Of a stretch of 64,000 nucleotides of DNA, positions 50,747-59,552 are shown piece by piece. The stretch's first letter is position 1; every line of letters begins with the position of its first letter. This stretch comes from Amycolatopsis pretoriensis. Lineage in GTDB: Bacteria > Actinomycetota > Actinomycetes > Mycobacteriales > Pseudonocardiaceae. The stretch spans positions 930,001 through 994,000 of the forward strand of contig NZ_FNUJ01000001.1 of the NCBI RefSeq assembly GCF_900107925.1, written 5' to 3'. Position numbers and translations under genes: made by a program. The notes beneath the pieces were generated by a model, which was not told the origin of the DNA, searched no databases, and saw only the letters and a list, made by a program, of their open reading frames with translations.

Positions 50747-52606
50747 TCAGTGGTCGCAGTGGTCGCCCGCGGGCAGGTCGAGCGCGGGGTTGCGGTCGCA
50801 GAAGCCGTTGGGCCGGAACAGGAAGCCGGACTTGTCGACGGGCATCACCGGCCAGTCCTCCGGCCGGGGGACGTGGGTGGGGCCGAAGACGTGCCAGAGC
50901 ACGAGGTCGGCGTCGACGAGGTCGCGGTCCGCGGCGGTCCAGGCGGGCAGGCCCGCGCCGCCGGGGTGGGCGTTGGGTCGCTCGCCGGCCGGGTAGCGCT
51001 CGTCGTCGCGGTACGGCGTCGCCCACAGGTGCCGCGTCGCGAAGGTGGCCCGGGCGTGCACGGACGCTTCCGGCCGGGCCATCAGCGTCGCCGACGGGCG
51101 CGGGACGAGCTGGTACGCGGTCGGCTTGCCCAGCCGGTTGACCCGGTCCGCGCTGCGGACCTCCCAGACGCGGGCATGGGCCGGGTCGGCGTGCCGCTGG
51201 GCCTCGCTTTCGGTCCGCAGCGGCGTGCTCCGCCAGGTGAACGCGTTGCCGTACGGGTTGTCCGGGCCGGTCGGCACGCCCACGACGTCGACCTCGTGCA
51301 GGCTGGTGCGCTCGCCGTCGACCTCGACGTCGAGCCGGGCGCAGAAGAGGTGCTGGTGCACCGGCGCGAACAACCCCGGCGCGAGCTCGGTGGCGTGTGG
51401 CTGGTCCTGCCCGGGCGTGCCGGCGCCGCAGAAGACGATGCCGGTGGCCTTCGCCTCGAACTCGATCGAGCCGTCGAGGTGGAGGTACCAGTAGTGGCCG
51501 TAGTCGTAGTTGCCGATGGTCGAGATCGAGGAGACGACCAGCCGCCGCGAGCGGCGCACCTCCGGCGTCCCGGCGAGGTCGGTGTGCTTCCAGAGGATGC
51601 CGTCGTCCTCTTCGTGCAGGCAGATCGCGCGCGGGATTTCGACGGGCTCGCCGTGGTCGTCGGCGACCCAGGCCGGGAAGTAGCGGATCTCGCCGACGCA
51701 GTCGCAGCCGAGGCGCAGGTCGTTGCCGTTCTTGCCGAACTGGTACTCGCCGGCGTCGAAGTAGCTGATCCAGAACCGGCCGGGCGCGACGTCCCCGTAC
51801 GGGACCACCATCTCCGGGACGGAGGCCCGGTACAGGACCGGCCGGTCCTGGAAGCTCACCTGGTGCAGCGTCAGGCCTTCGCGGGAGTTGAAGCCGACGC
51901 GCAGGCGCCAGCCCTCCCAGGTCACCTCCGTGCCGTCGACGGCGAAGCTCGGGCCGTCGGGCTGGGTGATCTCGATGGGCCGTTGGGTCGTCCGGGCCGG
52001 GACGCCGGTGTAGCGGCCGTGCTCGGCCGGCACCGGGACGTCACCCTCGTCCTCGACGCGCAGGACCTCCTGCCGGGTGAGGTCGAGGTGAACGATGAGG
52101 CCTTCGACCGGGTGGGCCCACGGGCTGTCGCCGTCGTCCTCGCGCAGGAAGGTCAGCGAGCGCAGGACGCGGCCGGACTCGTCCTCGCGGCCGAAGTGAC
52201 CGGGCGCGAGGGGCGCGCAGAAGGCGTGGTCGATCCGGTCGCCGAGGCCGCGGCGGGCCATCGCGGCCTGCCAGCCCGCGGCGGCCTTGGTCAGCTGCTC
52301 GGCGAGTTCGTACTCCTCGAAGAGGTAGGACGGCTGGCCGGGGTCGGTGCTCCAGCCGGCCCAGCCGACCTCACCCTTGGTGACGTCGACGACGGCTTCG
52401 CCCGATTCGCCGGTGGCGGTGTCGAGCAGGGTGTAGCGGATCCGCCGGGTCCCGGCGCCGGCGCGGACGTCGGCCTTGCCGGGTTCGAGCGGCACGACCT
52501 GCGGAAACCGGACGGAGTCGGGGACGAGCCCGGCGTCGGCGAGGAGGGCGCGCCCGGCGGAGAGTTCGGCGGCGGTCAGCGGGTCGAGGGGGTGCGGCGT
52601 GCTCAC
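50747..52606 (-). CDS. tynA: Copper amine oxidase (tyramine/phenylethylamine oxidase type)
   Basis: The 619-residue protein is a complete topaquinone amine oxidase. The cofactor precursor is Tyr367 in the NYDY motif, copper ligands are His417 and His419 (VHQHLF) and His578 (GPTHVPRPEDW), and the catalytic base is Asp284 (YFDAGEYQF). N2 and N3 domains precede. There is no signal peptide, as in Arthrobacter phenylethylamine oxidase. It converts primary aromatic amines to aldehydes with release of ammonia and hydrogen peroxide. A GTG at 52606 gives the usual N-terminus. It heads a leftward operon with moaF and an amidohydrolase. The product aldehyde could feed the hpa operon through the aldehyde dehydrogenase at 30826. 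Confidence 0.9.
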   Translation of the reverse strand: MSTPHPLDPLTAAELSAGRALLADAGLVPDSVRFPQVVPLEPGKADVRAGAGTRRIRYTLLDTATGESGEAVVDVTKGEVGWAGWSTDPGQPSYLFEEYELAEQLTKAAAGWQAAMARRGLGDRIDHAFCAPLAPGHFGREDESGRVLRSLTFLREDDGDSPWAHPVEGLIVHLDLTRQEVLRVEDEGDVPVPAEHGRYTGVPARTTQRPIEITQPDGPSFAVDGTEVTWEGWRLRVGFNSREGLTLHQVSFQDRPVLYRASVPEMVVPYGDVAPGRFWISYFDAGEYQFGKNGNDLRLGCDCVGEIRYFPAWVADDHGEPVEIPRAICLHEEDDGILWKHTDLAGTPEVRRSRRLVVSSISTIGNYDYGHYWYLHLDGSIEFEAKATGIVFCGAGTPGQDQPHATELAPGLFAPVHQHLFCARLDVEVDGERTSLHEVDVVGVPTGPDNPYGNAFTWRSTPLRTESEAQRHADPAHARVWEVRSADRVNRLGKPTAYQLVPRPSATLMARPEASVHARATFATRHLWATPYRDDERYPAGERPNAHPGGAGLPAWTAADRDLVDADLVLWHVFGPTHVPRPEDWPVMPVDKSGFLFRPNGFCDRNPALDLPAGDHCDH

Positions 52607-52720
52607 CCTGGGCAGTCTCGCGCGCTTCGCCCTCGCGCGGAACCCGCCCGTGCGGCGGCGGACAACAAGGCTGCACTCGACGCCAACCGCGGGCGGGGTG
52701 CGCGCGGTGAGGATGGGCGC

Positions 52721-53761
52721 ATGGGATGGGAACTGGCCGGCAAGGCGGTGCTGGTGACCGGCGGGGCGTCGGGCATCGGGCTGGCGTGCGTGCGAGCGTT
52801 TCGGGCGGAGGGGGCGCGGGTCGGGGTGATCGACCGGCACGCGGGCCCCTGGGCGGAGGTGGCCGAGCGGGACCCGGGGCCGTGGGCGGAGGTGGCCGAG
52901 CGGGACGCGGGGCCGTGGGCGGAGGTGGCCGAGCGGGCACCGGCCGACGCGGGCGCACGCTCGCCGGCTCGGGCCGGTTCGGGTGGCGGTGCCGAGCACC
53001 GGCCGCTGCCCGCGGTCGGCGCCGAGCCGGTCGGCCGCTCACCGGGCTCGGTGCTCGGTTCGGGAGAGGCGGCCGATCACCGGCCGCAGCCCGCGGCGGC
53101 CGGCGCCGTGTCGGCCGGCTCGGATGGGGCTGCCGAATCGGGTGGGGCTACCGCTCCTCGGCTGCTGCCCAGGGTCGCCGATGCCGGCCTCGCCTTCGCC
53201 CGCGCCGACGTCACCGATGAACCCGCCTTCGCCGCCGCCGTCGACACCCTCGCCCGTCACCTCGGCGGGTTCGATGTTGTCGTCGGCTGTGCCGGGGTCT
53301 CCGGGCCCGTCGGCAAGCCCCTCGCCGAAACCACCGCCGCCGAGGTCGCCGCCGTGCTGGCCGTCAACGTCACCGGCCCCTTCCTGCTGGTCAAACACGC
53401 CCTGCCGCACCTGGCCGACGGTGGCTCGGTCGTCCTGCTCGGCAGCGACTCCGCGTTCACCGCCGCGCCCGGCATGGTGCCCTACTGCGCCTCCAAGGGC
53501 GCCGTCGTCGCCCTGACCCGGGCCCTCTCCGTCGAAGTCCCCGGCGTCCGCGTCAACTGCGTCTGCCCGTCGGTCGTCGACACCCCGATGGCGCGCGGCG
53601 ACCTCGGAGACCTCCTCGACGACCCCGCCTTCCCCGTCCAGGCCGCCGAGGACGTCGCCCGCCAGGTGCTCTTCCTCGCGTCCCCCGCGTCCCGGCCGGT
53701 CAACGGCCAAGCCCTGCTGGCCGACTTCGGGATGTCGGCCCGTTCAGCCTTCCCCGCCTAG
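52721..53761 (+). CDS. Short-chain dehydrogenase with a ~95-residue low-complexity insertion
   Basis: The 346-residue protein is an SDR interrupted after its second strand. The cofactor motif VTGGASGIG and the acidic turn VGVIDRH are normal. Then about 115 residues of Ala/Gly/Pro-rich sequence, including three tandem 11-residue AGPWAEVAERD units, come before the next expected element (FARADVTDE), where SDRs normally have about 20-25. The rest is intact: CAGVSG (variant NNAG), a serine in VLLGSDS, YCASK active site and NCVCPSVVDTPM. The frame is open and later motifs are conserved, so it is probably still made. The gene is divergent from tynA and followed by a second SDR. Confidence 0.78.
   Translation: MGWELAGKAVLVTGGASGIGLACVRAFRAEGARVGVIDRHAGPWAEVAERDPGPWAEVAERDAGPWAEVAERAPADAGARSPARAGSGGGAEHRPLPAVGAEPVGRSPGSVLGSGEAADHRPQPAAAGAVSAGSDGAAESGGATAPRLLPRVADAGLAFARADVTDEPAFAAAVDTLARHLGGFDVVVGCAGVSGPVGKPLAETTAAEVAAVLAVNVTGPFLLVKHALPHLADGGSVVLLGSDSAFTAAPGMVPYCASKGAVVALTRALSVEVPGVRVNCVCPSVVDTPMARGDLGDLLDDPAFPVQAAEDVARQVLFLASPASRPVNGQALLADFGMSARSAFPA
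52841..52939 (+). repeat. Three 33-bp tandem repeats inside the SDR gene
   Basis: Units at 52841-52873, 52874-52906 and 52907-52939 differ by only a few bases and each encode about AGPWAEVAERD. The unit length is a multiple of three, so the frame is kept. A looser second duplication (ACCGGCCGC...CCCGCGG) follows around 52996-53105. Confidence 0.9.
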
Positions 53762-53774
53762 GAAAGGATCCACA

Positions 53775-54575
53775 GTGGACACACCGAACAGGGTCGTCGC
53801 CATCACCGGCGGCGGCACCGGCATCGGCGCGGCCGTCGCCCGGCGCTACTCCGGCGAGGGCGCCCACGTCGTCGTGCTCGGCCGGCGGCGCGGCCCCCTC
53901 GAGAAGGTCGCCGCGGAAACCGGCGCGCACGTCATCGCCTGCGACGCGAGCGTGCGCGACGACGCCGAAACCGCGGTCGCCGAGATCATCGGCAAATTCG
54001 GGCGGCTCGACGTCGTCGTCGCCAACGCCGGCGGCCACGGCCTCTCGTCCGTCGTCGACACCGGCGACGACGAGTGGGAGCTCGCCCTGCGCTCGAACCT
54101 CTCCAGCGCGTTCGTGCTGTGCCGGGCCGCGCTGCCGTCGCTGGTGGAGACCGGCGGGCAGGTCGTCGTGGTGTCGTCGCTGGCCGGGTTGTTCGCCGGG
54201 CCGAACGTCGCCGGGTACACCGTCGCCAAGCACGCGCTGATCGGCCTCACCCGCTCGATCGCCCGCGACTTCGGGTCACGCGGGGTGCGCGCGAACGCGG
54301 TCTGCCCGGGCTGGGTCCGCACGCCGATGGCCGACGGCGAGATGGACCAGTTCGCCGCGGCGGCGGGCTTCACCGGCGGTCACGACGAGGGCTACCGCCG
54401 CGTGACGGCGGAGGTCCCGCTGCGCCGCCCGGCCGAGCCCGAGGAGATCGCGGCGGTGGTCCGGTTCCTGGGCTCGGCGGAGTCGTCGTACATCACGGGC
54501 GCGGTTCTCGTCGCCGACGGCGGCGCCCACGCGGTGGACCTGCCGACGCTGGCCTTCGAGCGCGCCGGCATGTGA
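53775..54575 (+). CDS. Short-chain dehydrogenase/reductase (classical)
   Basis: The 266-residue protein is a normal classical SDR: TGGGTGIG near the N-terminus, a basic residue pair after beta-2 (VLGRRRG) suggesting NADP(H), NAGG, catalytic serine in VVSSLAG, YTVAK active site, and the C-terminal ITGAVLVADGG. The GTG at 53775 follows AGGAAAGG, 13 bases after the preceding SDR gene, so the two form a rightward operon divergent from tynA. They may act on the aldehyde or hydroxy acid products of amine oxidation, but no specificity can be read. It meets the leftward livF gene with a one-base gap. Confidence 0.85.
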   Translation: MDTPNRVVAITGGGTGIGAAVARRYSGEGAHVVVLGRRRGPLEKVAAETGAHVIACDASVRDDAETAVAEIIGKFGRLDVVVANAGGHGLSSVVDTGDDEWELALRSNLSSAFVLCRAALPSLVETGGQVVVVSSLAGLFAGPNVAGYTVAKHALIGLTRSIARDFGSRGVRANAVCPGWVRTPMADGEMDQFAAAAGFTGGHDEGYRRVTAEVPLRRPAEPEEIAAVVRFLGSAESSYITGAVLVADGGAHAVDLPTLAFERAGM

Positions 54576-54576
54576 G

Positions 54577-55269
54577 TCAGGACCCCAGGTAGGCGGTGTG
54601 CAACGTCGCGGGGGAGTCCAGCAGCGTCTGGGCGTCCCCCGCGTACGTCACCCGGCCCGAGGAGACCACCAAAGCCTCCTGCGCGACGCCGAGTGCCAAG
54701 TGCGTGAACTGCTCCACCAGCAGGATCGCCGCTCCTTCGGCGGCGAACCGCGTCACCACCGGCAGCAGCCGCGTGAACACGACCGGCGCCAAGCCGAGGG
54801 ACATCTCGTCGATCAGCAGGAACGCCGGGCGCGCCGCGAACGCCCGCGCCAGCACCACCATCTGCTGCTCGCCGCCGGACAACAGGGCCGCGGGGGAGTC
54901 GCGCCGCTTGTCGAGCTCGGGGAACAGCTCCAGCACGGCGTCGAGCCGGTCCGGGGTGCGCGCGGTCAGGCGCAGGTTTTCCATGACCGTCAGCCCGGGG
55001 AACACCGCCCGGCCCTGCTCGATGTGCGCCAGCCCGAGCCGCGCCCGCGCCACCCGCGAGTGCCGGGTGACGTTCACCGCACCCACGTGGACGCTGCCCG
55101 CCGCCGGCGCCACGACCCCCGACACGGCCTCCAGGAGGCTCGTCTTCCCGGCGCCGTTGGGCCCGACCAGCGCGGTGATCCGGCCGGGTTCCAGAGCGAA
55201 CCCGACATCGCGGATGACCGGGCCGGCGCCGCGCTCGACCGTCAGTCCGTGCACTCGCAACGTCGTCAC
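54577..55269 (-). CDS. livF: Branched-chain-amino-acid-type ABC transporter ATPase (LivF)
   Basis: The 230-residue protein is a single ABC ATPase with Walker A GPNGAGKTS, a Q-loop in HIEQGR, signature LSGGEQQM and Walker B FLLIDEMSLGLAP, the LivF hallmark. The GTG at 55269 overlaps the stop codon of the permease-ATPase fusion gene by four bases. It is the last gene of a leftward operon. Although named after leucine transport, many actinobacterial systems of this type carry aromatic acids, amides or amines, which would fit this locus. Confidence 0.87.
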   Translation of the reverse strand: MTTLRVHGLTVERGAGPVIRDVGFALEPGRITALVGPNGAGKTSLLEAVSGVVAPAAGSVHVGAVNVTRHSRVARARLGLAHIEQGRAVFPGLTVMENLRLTARTPDRLDAVLELFPELDKRRDSPAALLSGGEQQMVVLARAFAARPAFLLIDEMSLGLAPVVFTRLLPVVTRFAAEGAAILLVEQFTHLALGVAQEALVVSSGRVTYAGDAQTLLDSPATLHTAYLGS

Positions 55270-56975
55270 AGCAGCTCCGTTTCGCCCATGTACGCCTTGA
55301 GGACGGCCGGGTCGGCCAGCACGTCCGCCTGCGGCCCGCTCGCCAGGACCTCGCCGAAGTCGAGCACCGTCAGCCGGTCGCACACCGACCGCACGAGGTC
55401 GAGGTCGTGCTCGATGAGCAGCACCGACACCCCGAACCGGGCCGGGACCTGCCGCAGCCGCCGCCCGAACGCCACGTGCTCCTCGTGGGGCAGGCCGGCC
55501 GCCGGTTCGTCGAGCAGCAGCACCCGCGGCCGGGCCAGCAGGTGCCCGACGACCTCGACGAGCCGCCGCGCGCCCGCGTCCACCCGGGACAACGGCGTCC
55601 GGGCCGGCGGGCAGCCGAAGAACTCGAGCGCGTCGGCGACCTCGCGGCCGGTGACCCGGCGCCGGGCGACGAACCGGACGTAGGCGCCCACCGTCAGCCC
55701 GGGCGGGACGCGGTCCTGCTGGAACGTCCGCCGCAGCCCGCGCCGCGCCCGCCGGGTGGGTGAGCCGGTCAACGGGCGGCCGTCGAGCGTCACGGTTCCG
55801 GTGGCGCGCGGAAGGAAGCCGCTGATGACGTCGACCAAAGTGGACTTGCCGGCGCCGTTCGGTCCGATCACGCCGAGGATGCCGTGTTCCGGCACGGAGA
55901 TGTCCACTTCGGACAACGCGCGAACGTGACCGAAGTGGACACTCAGGCCACGCACCTCCAGGACCGGATCGCCGGGTGGCAACGGCTCGACCTCCGGGAT
56001 GTCGGTGAGGCCGAGGCCGGTGGGCTTGCGGGACCGGTACCAGAGGTTCCGCACGGCCGTGCCGAGGTTGCCGCGCCCGGCCAGGGCCTGGATGCCGAGC
56101 ACGCCGAAGATGACGAACCCCCAGTCCTGCGGCACGCCCCAGCGCTTGAGCAGCTCCGGCACGGCGACCCAGAGGAGCGCGCCGAACACCGCCATGTCGA
56201 TCAGGTGCGCGCCGGACATGATGGCCAGGACGTACAGCGCGAGCGACTGGATGGCGGTGAAACTGGCCGGGAAGGCGAGCCCGACCTGGCCGGTGAGCAG
56301 GCCGCCGCTGACCCCGCCGAGCGCGGCGCTGACCGCGAAGGCCGTCAGCTTCGACGTCCGCACGCCGGCGCCGACCGCGGCGGTGCCCCGCTCGGAGAAG
56401 GCGACGAGGTGCCACCTGCTGCCCCAGCGGCCGCGGCGCAGGAAGTGCACGACGAGTCCGCACGCGACCAGGACGAGGACGGCGAAGAGGAAGTACGACC
56501 GGTCGTCGGAGAACGCGTCCGGCCGCTCGATCGAGAGGCCCTCGGTGGCGCCGGGGAACTGGATCTGCACCAGCGTGAGGTCCGCGGCGGCGGCCAGTCC
56601 GAGGGTGACGACGGCAAGGGTGATGCCGCGCAGCCGCAGCGCGGGCAGCCCGACGAGCACCCCGGCCACCGCGGCGGCCAGCCCGCCGAGCAGCAGCCAG
56701 ACGACGAACCCGCCGGGCACGCCGGCGACGTTGCAGGCCGAGACGACGAACGCGCCGACCGCGGCGAAGGTGAGCTGGCAGAGGGAGATCATCCCGGCGG
56801 TCCCGGTGACGACGCCGAGCCCGAGCAACGCGATCGCCGCGACGACGGCGGTGACGCCGAGGTAGACGAAGTAACCGGCGAGCCCGACGCTCAGCGCATA
56901 GCCGACGCCGATCGCTGCGGCCGCGACGGCGAAGGGGAGGCTTGCCCGCGCGAGGGGGTTTTCAGTGAGCCGCAC
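55266..56975 (-). CDS. livM: LivM permease-LivG ATPase fusion
   Basis: The 569-residue protein joins a LivM-type permease (residues about 1-320; eight or so helices, signature GLALYVLAIMSG-like segment at SLALYVLAIMSGAHLID) to a LivG-type ATPase (about 340-569) with Walker A GPNGAGKST, signature LSRVDAGARR (degenerate from LSGGQ) and Walker B VLLLDEPAAGLP. The GTG at 56975 begins MRLTENPLARASL, a peptide whose coding sequence is repeated three more times upstream. Fusions of these subunits are known but less common than separate genes. The degenerate signature motif may matter for ATP hydrolysis. Confidence 0.85.
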   Translation of the reverse strand: MRLTENPLARASLPFAVAAAAIGVGYALSVGLAGYFVYLGVTAVVAAIALLGLGVVTGTAGMISLCQLTFAAVGAFVVSACNVAGVPGGFVVWLLLGGLAAAVAGVLVGLPALRLRGITLAVVTLGLAAAADLTLVQIQFPGATEGLSIERPDAFSDDRSYFLFAVLVLVACGLVVHFLRRGRWGSRWHLVAFSERGTAAVGAGVRTSKLTAFAVSAALGGVSGGLLTGQVGLAFPASFTAIQSLALYVLAIMSGAHLIDMAVFGALLWVAVPELLKRWGVPQDWGFVIFGVLGIQALAGRGNLGTAVRNLWYRSRKPTGLGLTDIPEVEPLPPGDPVLEVRGLSVHFGHVRALSEVDISVPEHGILGVIGPNGAGKSTLVDVISGFLPRATGTVTLDGRPLTGSPTRRARRGLRRTFQQDRVPPGLTVGAYVRFVARRRVTGREVADALEFFGCPPARTPLSRVDAGARRLVEVVGHLLARPRVLLLDEPAAGLPHEEHVAFGRRLRQVPARFGVSVLLIEHDLDLVRSVCDRLTVLDFGEVLASGPQADVLADPAVLKAYMGETELL

Positions 56976-57394
56976 TGCGCACCGCCTTTCCGGCCGAGGT
57001 CGGTTGGTGCACCGGCCGGCCGGGGGAGTTGTCGTTCAGGAGCAAGGAGGGCCGCCTTTCGAGCCGCGGAGAGCCGGCGTGGCCCCGGTCAGCGGCGGCC
57101 ATTGGCCGGCCTGCCCGCGCGAGGGGGTTTCTGAGAGCCGCACAGCGCGCCGCCTTTTCGCCCGCGGGGAGCCGGGCGCAGACCCTGCCGGCGGCGACCA
57201 CCGCTCGGCCGCCCGGCCCACGGCGGCCGCGGCGGTGAAGAGGCTTGCCCGGGGGAGGGGGGCTTCTGAGCGCCGCACAGCGCACCGGGCAGCTGCCCGG
57301 TGCACGGCGGCGGCGGTGAGGCGGAGGCTCGCCAGCGCAAGGGCGTTTTCAGGGCGCCGCACAGCGCGCCGCCTTTTCGCCCGCGGCGAGCCGG
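56939..57394 (-). repeat. Four reiterated copies of the livM translation-start region
   Basis: Copies of a 50-70-base segment lie at 56939-56995 (the real livM start), 57108-57175, 57242-57290 and 57326-57394. Read leftward each contains GTGCGG followed by sequence encoding variants of MR-x-x-E-N-x-L-A-x-A-S-L, and a GCC-rich stretch. They occupy most of the 536-base gap 56976-57511 between livH and livM, where such operons normally have almost none. No separate gene is apparent in the gap. Confidence 0.8.
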
Positions 57395-57511
57395 CGGCGC
57401 CCACTCCCGGCCGCGGTGGGCCGCCTTTCCGGCCGGCCCGGCCGCGGCTGCGAGGAGCCGAAGCGAACCGGCCGCCCGGCCCGCACCGCCAACCCGACCG
57501 AGCGGCAACCG

Positions 57512-58372
57512 TCACCGAGCCGCATCCCACACCTCCTTGCGCTGCGTCCACAGCAGCAGCGCCACGATCACCAGGAACGGCAGGAAGTACCGCAGCACCG
57601 ACAGCTTGTCCGACTGCGCGACCGCCCCCTGTGCCATCCCCAGCACCAATCCACCCGCCACCGCCAAGTCGAGCCGCCGGAAGCCGCCCAGCAGGGCTGC
57701 CGCCGCTGCCGGGACCACCAGCATCGCCAGCGATGTCGGGTCGTTCGACTGCGACGGTGCCACGATCGACACCGCCAGCGTCGCGATCACCCCCGTCGCC
57801 GTCCAGACGCCGACGGAGAGGGGCCGGGCCGGGATGCCCAGCAGCTCCGCCGTCGTGGGCCGCTCCGACAGCGCGCGCAGCCGGACGCCGAGCGTCGTGC
57901 GGGCCAGCACCACCCGGCAGCCCAGTGCCACCAGCGCCGCCAGCGCGACCGTCACCACCGTGACCTGGCTGACCACCACGCCGCCGACCGTGAACGCCGG
58001 TCCGGCCAGCAGCGGGCGGAACGGCTGCGGCTTGTTGCCGAACAGGATGAACGCCAGCGAGATCAGCAGCAGGAGCACCGCGACCGTCACCGCCGAGCGC
58101 GTGCCGGTGTCCGCTTCGGCGAGCCACGTCGAGACGATCCAGCCGAGGACCGCGCTCAGCGCGCCGCCGAGCACGATCCCCGCCAGAGTGGCCAGCCACT
58201 CCGGGAGTCCCCAGTGGACGGCCAGGAACACCGCGACGTAACACCCGAACATCCCGGTGGCGGACTGCGCGAAGTTGACCACGCGCACCAGGCGCGACAT
58301 CAGCGTCAGGCACACCGCGAGCACCGCGTACAGGCCACCGGCGGCGAGACCGGCGAGAGCGCCCTGCAGCAT
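57512..58372 (-). CDS. livH: Branched-chain-amino-acid-type ABC transporter permease (LivH)
   Basis: The 286-residue membrane protein has the LivH pattern with about eight helices, the N-terminal GLAAGGLYAVLAVCLTLMSR and the NFAQ motif (VVNFAQSATGM) that corresponds to the family's NFAHG. It is encoded ten bases after the binding-protein gene and shares its transcript. It would form the channel with the LivM half of the fusion protein downstream. The long repetitive gap to that gene could weaken coupling or need its own promoter. Confidence 0.85.
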   Translation of the reverse strand: MLQGALAGLAAGGLYAVLAVCLTLMSRLVRVVNFAQSATGMFGCYVAVFLAVHWGLPEWLATLAGIVLGGALSAVLGWIVSTWLAEADTGTRSAVTVAVLLLLISLAFILFGNKPQPFRPLLAGPAFTVGGVVVSQVTVVTVALAALVALGCRVVLARTTLGVRLRALSERPTTAELLGIPARPLSVGVWTATGVIATLAVSIVAPSQSNDPTSLAMLVVPAAAAALLGGFRRLDLAVAGGLVLGMAQGAVAQSDKLSVLRYFLPFLVIVALLLWTQRKEVWDAAR

Positions 58373-58382
58373 GACCGTCCTC

Positions 58383-59552
58383 CTAGGACCGAGGGATCCG
58401 GAGCCAGTCCTGCGCGGCCAGCTCCCACTTGTTCGTGCCGGAGGCCAGCTTGATCGGCCAGCCCGCCGTGTTGTCGTGGTGCGTCCGCGCGGGACCGAAC
58501 ACGTACGGCGTGCCGACCATCGGGTCGCTGACCGGCTTCATCTCGCGCAGTGCCTTCGTCACCGACTCGCGCGTGATGTCGCCCTTGATCCCGCGCACGA
58601 CGTCGAGGAAGTACTTGGCCGCCAGGTAACCGCCCTGGCTGAACGACGTCAGCGGGATCTTGTTCTTCGTCATCAGGTCGCGCCAGTCCTTGGTCTGCGG
58701 GCTGCCGGCGTCGGTGAACGGGTAGAACTCGGCCGGCACGTACACCCCGGCGCCGGCGTTAGCGATCGCCTTCGCGTAGTTCTCGCTGTAGACGCTGGTC
58801 AGCAGCAGCCACGTGACGTCGTTCCAGCCCTGCGCCTGCGCGGCCTTGAGCTGGCCGATCGAGTCCGGCTCGACCGGGTTCACGGTGATCGCCCGGCACC
58901 CCGCGGCCCGCGCCTTGACGATGTAGGACGTGTAGTCCGACCCTCCATAGGGGACGGTCGCGTCGACGTACTTCAGCTTCTTGCCGGTGATCTTCGTCCA
59001 CTCGTCGATCGCGGCCTGGTACGCCGGCAGCGTGTTGCCCGCGATCTCCAGCAACGCGCAGATGTTGTCGAGCTTCAGCGTTTCCGAGCCGTAGAGCAGG
59101 GTGAGCGTCATGTCGTGGAACGGGCCCACGTTGACCGGTGCGATGTTCGGGCTGGAGAAGCACGCCGGGTCGACGCCGATGCCCTGCACAGACAGGATCT
59201 TCTGCTGCTCGTAGTACTTCGCGTTGATCTCGCACTCGATGAGGCTCGACGACCCGACGAGCGCCACGGCGTCGTCGCCACCGACCACTTCACGGGCGGC
59301 CGCCGCGGCGGCGGCCGGGTCGCCCTTGTCGTCGATCGCCTTGTACTCGATCTTGCGGCCGTTGACCCCGCCGGCGGCGTTGGCCGCGTCGAACACGGCC
59401 TTGGCCGCCTGCGAGGCCTCGGGGAAGGTCGCCGCGCCGCTCAGCGCGTTGACCGAGCCGACGACGATCGGACCGTCGCCGCCCGCTTCGGAACCGGCGC
59501 AGCCGGCCGCGGCCAGCACCGCGGCGACCGCCAGGGGAAGGATCTTTCTCAT
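58383..59552 (-). CDS. livK: LivK-type ABC solute-binding lipoprotein
   Basis: The 389-residue protein has a lipoprotein signal (AAAGC, Cys18) and the type I periplasmic-binding fold: IVVGSVNALSGAATF at the mature N-terminus, the GGVNGRKIEY segment and an AGNTLPAYQAAIDEW helix. Such proteins capture amino acids, aromatic acids or amides. Given the amine oxidase, AraC/FeaR-like regulator and MoaF genes around it, an aromatic amine or acid is a reasonable ligand, but this is inference. The ATG at 59552 overlaps the preceding SnoaL-like gene's stop codon. Confidence 0.82.
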   Translation of the reverse strand: MRKILPLAVAAVLAAAGCAGSEAGGDGPIVVGSVNALSGAATFPEASQAAKAVFDAANAAGGVNGRKIEYKAIDDKGDPAAAAAAAREVVGGDDAVALVGSSSLIECEINAKYYEQQKILSVQGIGVDPACFSSPNIAPVNVGPFHDMTLTLLYGSETLKLDNICALLEIAGNTLPAYQAAIDEWTKITGKKLKYVDATVPYGGSDYTSYIVKARAAGCRAITVNPVEPDSIGQLKAAQAQGWNDVTWLLLTSVYSENYAKAIANAGAGVYVPAEFYPFTDAGSPQTKDWRDLMTKNKIPLTSFSQGGYLAAKYFLDVVRGIKGDITRESVTKALREMKPVSDPMVGTPYVFGPARTHHDNTAGWPIKLASGTNKWELAAQDWLRIPRS

